Part shown: positions 61,362 to 64,000 of the stretch, one piece after another | Numbering within the stretch: the stretch's first letter is position 1 | Layout: each line of letters starts with the position of its first letter | Source of the DNA: Neisseria sp. Marseille-Q6792 | Lineage (GTDB): Bacteria; Pseudomonadota; Gammaproteobacteria; Burkholderiales; Neisseriaceae | Direction of reading: 5' to 3' | Assembly (NCBI RefSeq): GCF_943181435.1 | Contig: NZ_OW969598.1 | Span: 248,001-312,000 of the forward strand | Length of the DNA: 64,000 nt | Notes under the pieces: generated by a model | What the model was told of the DNA's origin: nothing | Database searches by the model: none | What the model saw: the letters and a program-made list of their open reading frames with translations, nothing else | Position numbers and translations under genes: made by a program

Positions 61362-61703
61362 GTGATAAGAATAAACATTTCTTGTTTTTCTATGATTTGT
61401 GGTCTAAATATACACTATGGTTTTATCGGAAAAGCGGTTGGGTTTACAGAATGGGAGTTAACAGCCGGGGCAGGAGTAGCACAGTTGAGAGATAATAATC
61501 GAAATTTGGGGGCATGGGTTTCTCAATACATTCTAAATCGGATTAGAGAACTTTGGGATGCAGATTTTTTAGCAGCTTTTGATGATGCGAGTGATATTGA
61601 GGGAACTAAGACATTGCGAGTACTCTTGATTTTGCCGAAAAGGTCATTATTCCGGTGGCAAAGCCCTAAAACAACTATTGTGACCATCAATTGCTTCTTT
61701 TAA
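61362..61703 (+). CDS. Hypothetical or fragment, toxin-region ORF
   Basis: A 113-residue frame, MIRINISCFSMICGLNIHYG then WELTAGAGVAQLRDNNRNLG, in AT-rich DNA. No ribosome site is obvious before the ATG. The frame overlaps the 3' end of the minus-strand ORF at 61647. I do not recognise it; it may be a fragment of a polymorphic toxin or its neighbour, or not a gene. Confidence 0.25.
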   Translation: MIRINISCFSMICGLNIHYGFIGKAVGFTEWELTAGAGVAQLRDNNRNLGAWVSQYILNRIRELWDADFLAAFDDASDIEGTKTLRVLLILPKRSLFRWQSPKTTIVTINCFF

Positions 61704-62261
61704 TACTGGCAATTTTTCATATCCAATTCTTTTAATTCCTGATTTTTTTATTTGTTTTAAAATTTCGTCATTCACAATAATACCTGTTAAAGCGCTTGGA
61801 AAGAAAGTGAGATTTGGGATAGATTTATCCACAATATACCAACTATTTAATGGCAAAGGAAAATATAAAACGACTCCGCACTTTTCACATATACTACAAG
61901 TTGATTCTTTCCCTCCCCTTATATAAATTCTAAATTTTGGAACAACTGAAATGTATTCTTTAGATACAGTTTTGTTTACATCATAAACCTTTCCTACAAA
62001 ATATACATTCTCAATATTTTGAATGCCCAGTAATGAAACAATATCTTTATGTAACATTCCAATAAATGTACCTCTTGCGTAGGTAATTGGAGCAAAACTT
62101 TTTTTTATTTTTTCATTTAGAAAGACATCAATTGCTGTATGTTTAATGATATTTCCACAATCGCACATTATATTCTCTTGTTTCAATTGATCTATCCAAA
62201 TGTCATCTCCTTCGGGAACATTTTGTGTGGGGTCGCTAATTTGATAAAACATTTTTTCCAT
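61647..62261 (-). CDS. Hypothetical zinc-ribbon-like protein, possible immunity protein
   Basis: A 204-residue protein, MEKMFYQISDPTQNVPEGDD. It has CDCG at about residue 33 and SICEKCGVVLYFPLP (CxxCG) mid-protein, so it may hold one or two zinc ribbons. The end FFPSALTGIIVNDEILKQIK and KSGIKRIGYEKLPVL resembles families found as immunity proteins to polymorphic toxins (double-CXXCG type). The first Cys pair is not a classical CxxC, so I am not sure. AT-rich, so likely imported. Confidence 0.5.
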   Translation of the reverse strand: MEKMFYQISDPTQNVPEGDDIWIDQLKQENIMCDCGNIIKHTAIDVFLNEKIKKSFAPITYARGTFIGMLHKDIVSLLGIQNIENVYFVGKVYDVNKTVSKEYISVVPKFRIYIRGGKESTCSICEKCGVVLYFPLPLNSWYIVDKSIPNLTFFPSALTGIIVNDEILKQIKKSGIKRIGYEKLPVLKEAIDGHNSCFRALPPE

Positions 62262-62277
62262 TATGGGTGTACTTTAA

Positions 62278-62442
62278 AATTTCCTTTATAGATATAATGA
62301 AGCTATCAAAATAGGTTTCAGACTCCATAATAGATATGGAGGAACTCCTTCTTTCTTAACGGCTCAAGTTATCTTAGATGAAATCTATAAATCTTATCAA
62401 GATAACAAACCTGTAAATATCAAGAAATGCCTAAATCATTAA
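62278..62442 (+). pseudogene. Toxin C-terminal fragment overlapping the next lipoprotein
   Basis: An ATG-less frame of 54 residues that includes GFRLHNRYGGTPSFLTAQ and ends SYQDNKPVNIKKCLNH. Its last 16 bases overlap the start of the lipoprotein ORF at 62427, an arrangement common for toxin C-terminal domains followed by immunity genes. No upstream toxin body is present, so it is a remnant. Confidence 0.45.
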
Positions 62443-62969
62443 TATTCTTTTTAATTGCATTCATTTTTTTGCTTTTTGGGTGTACAAGAAATAATGTGTC
62501 GTCAGATCATCAAATGTTAGAGCATTTCAATCTCTACGAGTCTGAATTTGAGAGATTGAGAAAAATTTCTGTTAAGTACGATAGATTTCATTATCCCCCT
62601 TATGACGAAACAGATAGTACAGCCTATGTTATTTCATCTAAAGATAAAAAGGAATTGGACTCTTTAATCAAGAGACTGGATATTATTAGTATACAGTATG
62701 ATGGGATATCAGAAGTATGTTTGCTCTTTCATACATGGGGTGTTTCTATCAGCGGAGGGTACAAGGAGTATGTCTATACTCCAAATCTTGAGGATCATAT
62801 AAAGAACTACGATAAAGAGGTTGCCTTAGATCCCAGCACTGAAATGTATATCGTAGAAAGAATTACGGAGGAAGATTTGGATCAAGTTGCTCAAAGATAT
62901 TCTGCAAATATAGAGTTATATCGTCCTATAAAAAATGGTTGGTATATACATCTCAGTCGAGAGAATTGA
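62427..62969 (+). CDS. Hypothetical lipoprotein, possible toxin immunity partner
   Basis: A 180-residue protein with a lipoprotein signal MPKSLIFFLIAFIFLLFGC (lipobox LFGC). The mature part is charged and ends VAQRYSANIELYRPIKNGWY. It starts inside the 3' end of the toxin-like fragment, which suggests an immunity gene. AT-rich. No family is recognised. Confidence 0.6.
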   Translation: MPKSLIFFLIAFIFLLFGCTRNNVSSDHQMLEHFNLYESEFERLRKISVKYDRFHYPPYDETDSTAYVISSKDKKELDSLIKRLDIISIQYDGISEVCLLFHTWGVSISGGYKEYVYTPNLEDHIKNYDKEVALDPSTEMYIVERITEEDLDQVAQRYSANIELYRPIKNGWYIHLSREN

Positions 62970-62997
62970 TTCTTGAGATGTATGCTATTCTTTTATA

Positions 62998-63026
62998 TTG
63001 ATAAGCACGGATATAGTTATTATACT
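62998..63026 (+). promoter_or_regulatory. Predicted clpX promoter
   Basis: TTGATA (62998-63003), a 17-bp spacer, TATACT (63021-63026), 55 bp upstream of the clpX start. Confidence 0.65.
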
Positions 63027-63081
63027 TGGCAACCCGAACGGCGCGTGCCGTTTTTGCAACGCATACATTGTAAAGAAAGCC

Positions 63082-64000
63082 ATGTCCAACGAAAACCGTA
63101 CCTGTTCCTTTTGCGGAAAATCCAAAGAACACGTCAAATATTTGATTGAGGGCGAAAACGCCTTTATCTGCGACGAATGTGTCTCAAACTGTATTGAAAT
63201 ATTGCATGAAGACGGAAATGACGGCACGCCTTCGGAAAGTGTCGGACAGACATCGGAAGAGCCCGGCAAGCTGCCCACACCTGCCGAAATCGTCGCCAAC
63301 CTTAACGACCACGTTATCGGTCAGGAACAAGCCAAGAAAGCTTTGGCGGTGTCGGTGTACAACCATTACAAACGCCTGCGCCATCCTAAAGCCGGCGGTA
63401 ATGTCGAATTGTCGAAATCCAACATCCTGCTTATCGGCCCGACCGGATCGGGTAAAACCCTGCTGGCGCAATCTTTGGCGCGCAAACTGGACGTACCGTT
63501 CGTGATGGCGGATGCCACAACTTTGACTGAAGCAGGTTATGTTGGTGAAGACGTTGAGCAAATCATTACCAAGCTTTTGGGCAAATGTGATTTCGATGTC
63601 GAAAAAGCCCAGCGCGGCATTGTCTATATCGACGAAATCGATAAAATCTCACGTAAAAGCGACAATCCGTCGATTACCCGCGACGTATCCGGCGAAGGTG
63701 TGCAACAAGCCTTGCTGAAACTGATTGAAGGTACGGTGGCCAGCGTTCCGCCCCAAGGCGGCCGCAAGCATCCGAATCAGGAATTTATCAACGTCGATAC
63801 CACCAACATCCTGTTTATCTGCGGCGGGGCGTTTGCAGGCTTGGAAAAAGTGATTCGCCAGCGCACAGAGAAAGGCGGTATCGGTTTCGGTGCGTCCGTT
63901 CACAGCAAGGACGAGGATGCCGATATTACCAAGCTGTTCGGTATTGTTGAACCGGAAGATTTGATTAAATTCGGCCTGATTCCGGAATTAATCGGACGTT
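63082..64000 (+). CDS. clpX: ATP-dependent protease ATP-binding subunit ClpX (partial)
   Basis: The start [21 protein letters not shown] and the N-terminal zinc-binding domain ([11 protein letters not shown] and ICDECVSNC) are present. Walker A is [15 protein letters not shown] and Walker B is [15 protein letters not shown]; the GYVGEDVE pore loop is visible. ClpX unfolds substrates for ClpP. The gene runs off the window at LIPELIGR, so the C-terminal sensor 2 region is missing here. A consensus promoter lies upstream, so it is likely independent of the debris before it. Confidence 0.96.
   Translation, partial: MSNENRTCSFCGKSKEHVKYLIEGENAFICDECVSNCIEILHEDGNDGTPSESVGQTSEEPGKLPTPAEIVANLNDHVIGQEQAKKALAVSVYNHYKRLRHPKAGGNVELSKSNILLIGPTGSGKTLLAQSLARKLDVPFVMADATTLTEAGYVGEDVEQIITKLLGKCDFDVEKAQRGIVYIDEIDKISRKSDNPSITRDVSGEGVQQALLKLIEGTVASVPPQGGRKHPNQEFINVDTTNILFICGGAFAGLEKVIRQRTEKGGIGFGASVHSKDEDADITKLFGIVEPEDLIKFGLIPELIGR

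Overview
The window is chromosomal DNA from a Neisseria of the meningococcus/lactamica/polysaccharea group. The evidence is dense 12-mer DNA uptake sequences (ATGCCGTCTGAA), often as inverted pairs that act as terminators; seven Correia elements (CREE) bounded by TATAGTGGAT.../...ATCCACTATA; dRS3/NIME repeats; an IS1016-type element; and near-meningococcal ZnuD, ModA, NhhA-type and isc genes. Species cannot be fixed from the sequence. A 2864-residue NhhA/Hsf adhesin is far longer than the meningococcal NhhA I remember (about 600 residues), which fits a commensal or an unusual lineage.

Layout. 1-4.9 kb: purE, aroA, greA, two small ORFs, dusC. 5-15.3 kb: a metabolic block with a giant FAD/Fe-S dehydrogenase, 4.5S RNA, a lipoprotein, D-lactate dehydrogenase, a DUF2628 protein, an AhpD-like protein, an acyl-CoA dehydrogenase, and two identical rubredoxin genes duplicated with their Correia elements. 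15.4-25 kb: repeats, a degenerate autotransporter start, and the giant adhesin. 25.5-30.3 kb: a phase-variable TonB receptor, an IS1016 remnant, mutY, and adhP with a Zur-type box. 30.9-32.5 kb: an AT-rich P-loop NTPase gene split by a frameshift at an A8 tract. 32.5-41.9 kb: uvrA, psd, a six-unit NIME array, znuD with a Zur box, trpG, trpD. 42-43.7 kb: an orphan CdiI-like immunity gene, a broken IS1016, and a broken 5' copy of the TonB receptor. 43.9-52.5 kb: gyrA, hscB, arfA (+ strand), iscA, a frameshifted HhH gene, iscU, a small acidic ORF, a Fic gene with an unknown partner, iscS, iscR. 52.8-60.2 kb: lldD, the type III restriction-modification pair res/modA (modA out of frame at an AGCC repeat), truB. 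60.3-64 kb: rbfA, toxin/immunity-like debris, and the start of clpX.

Themes. (1) Switching: three simple-sequence tracts lie inside reading frames. They are C11 in the TonB receptor (ON), AGCC x12 in modA (OFF) and A8 in the P-loop NTPase (OFF or broken). A further C11 tract lies upstream of a dead autotransporter. (2) Metal control: Zur-type palindromes at znuD and adhP, a Fur-like palindrome at the TonB receptor, an IscR-type site at iscR. (3) Lactate use: dld, lldD and a large D-2-hydroxyacid dehydrogenase-like enzyme lie in one window. (4) Accessory cargo: the NTPase, the CdiI-like gene and the Fic pair each lie beside an AGGTCGTCTGAA uptake-sequence variant typical of other commensal Neisseria, which suggests import from them.
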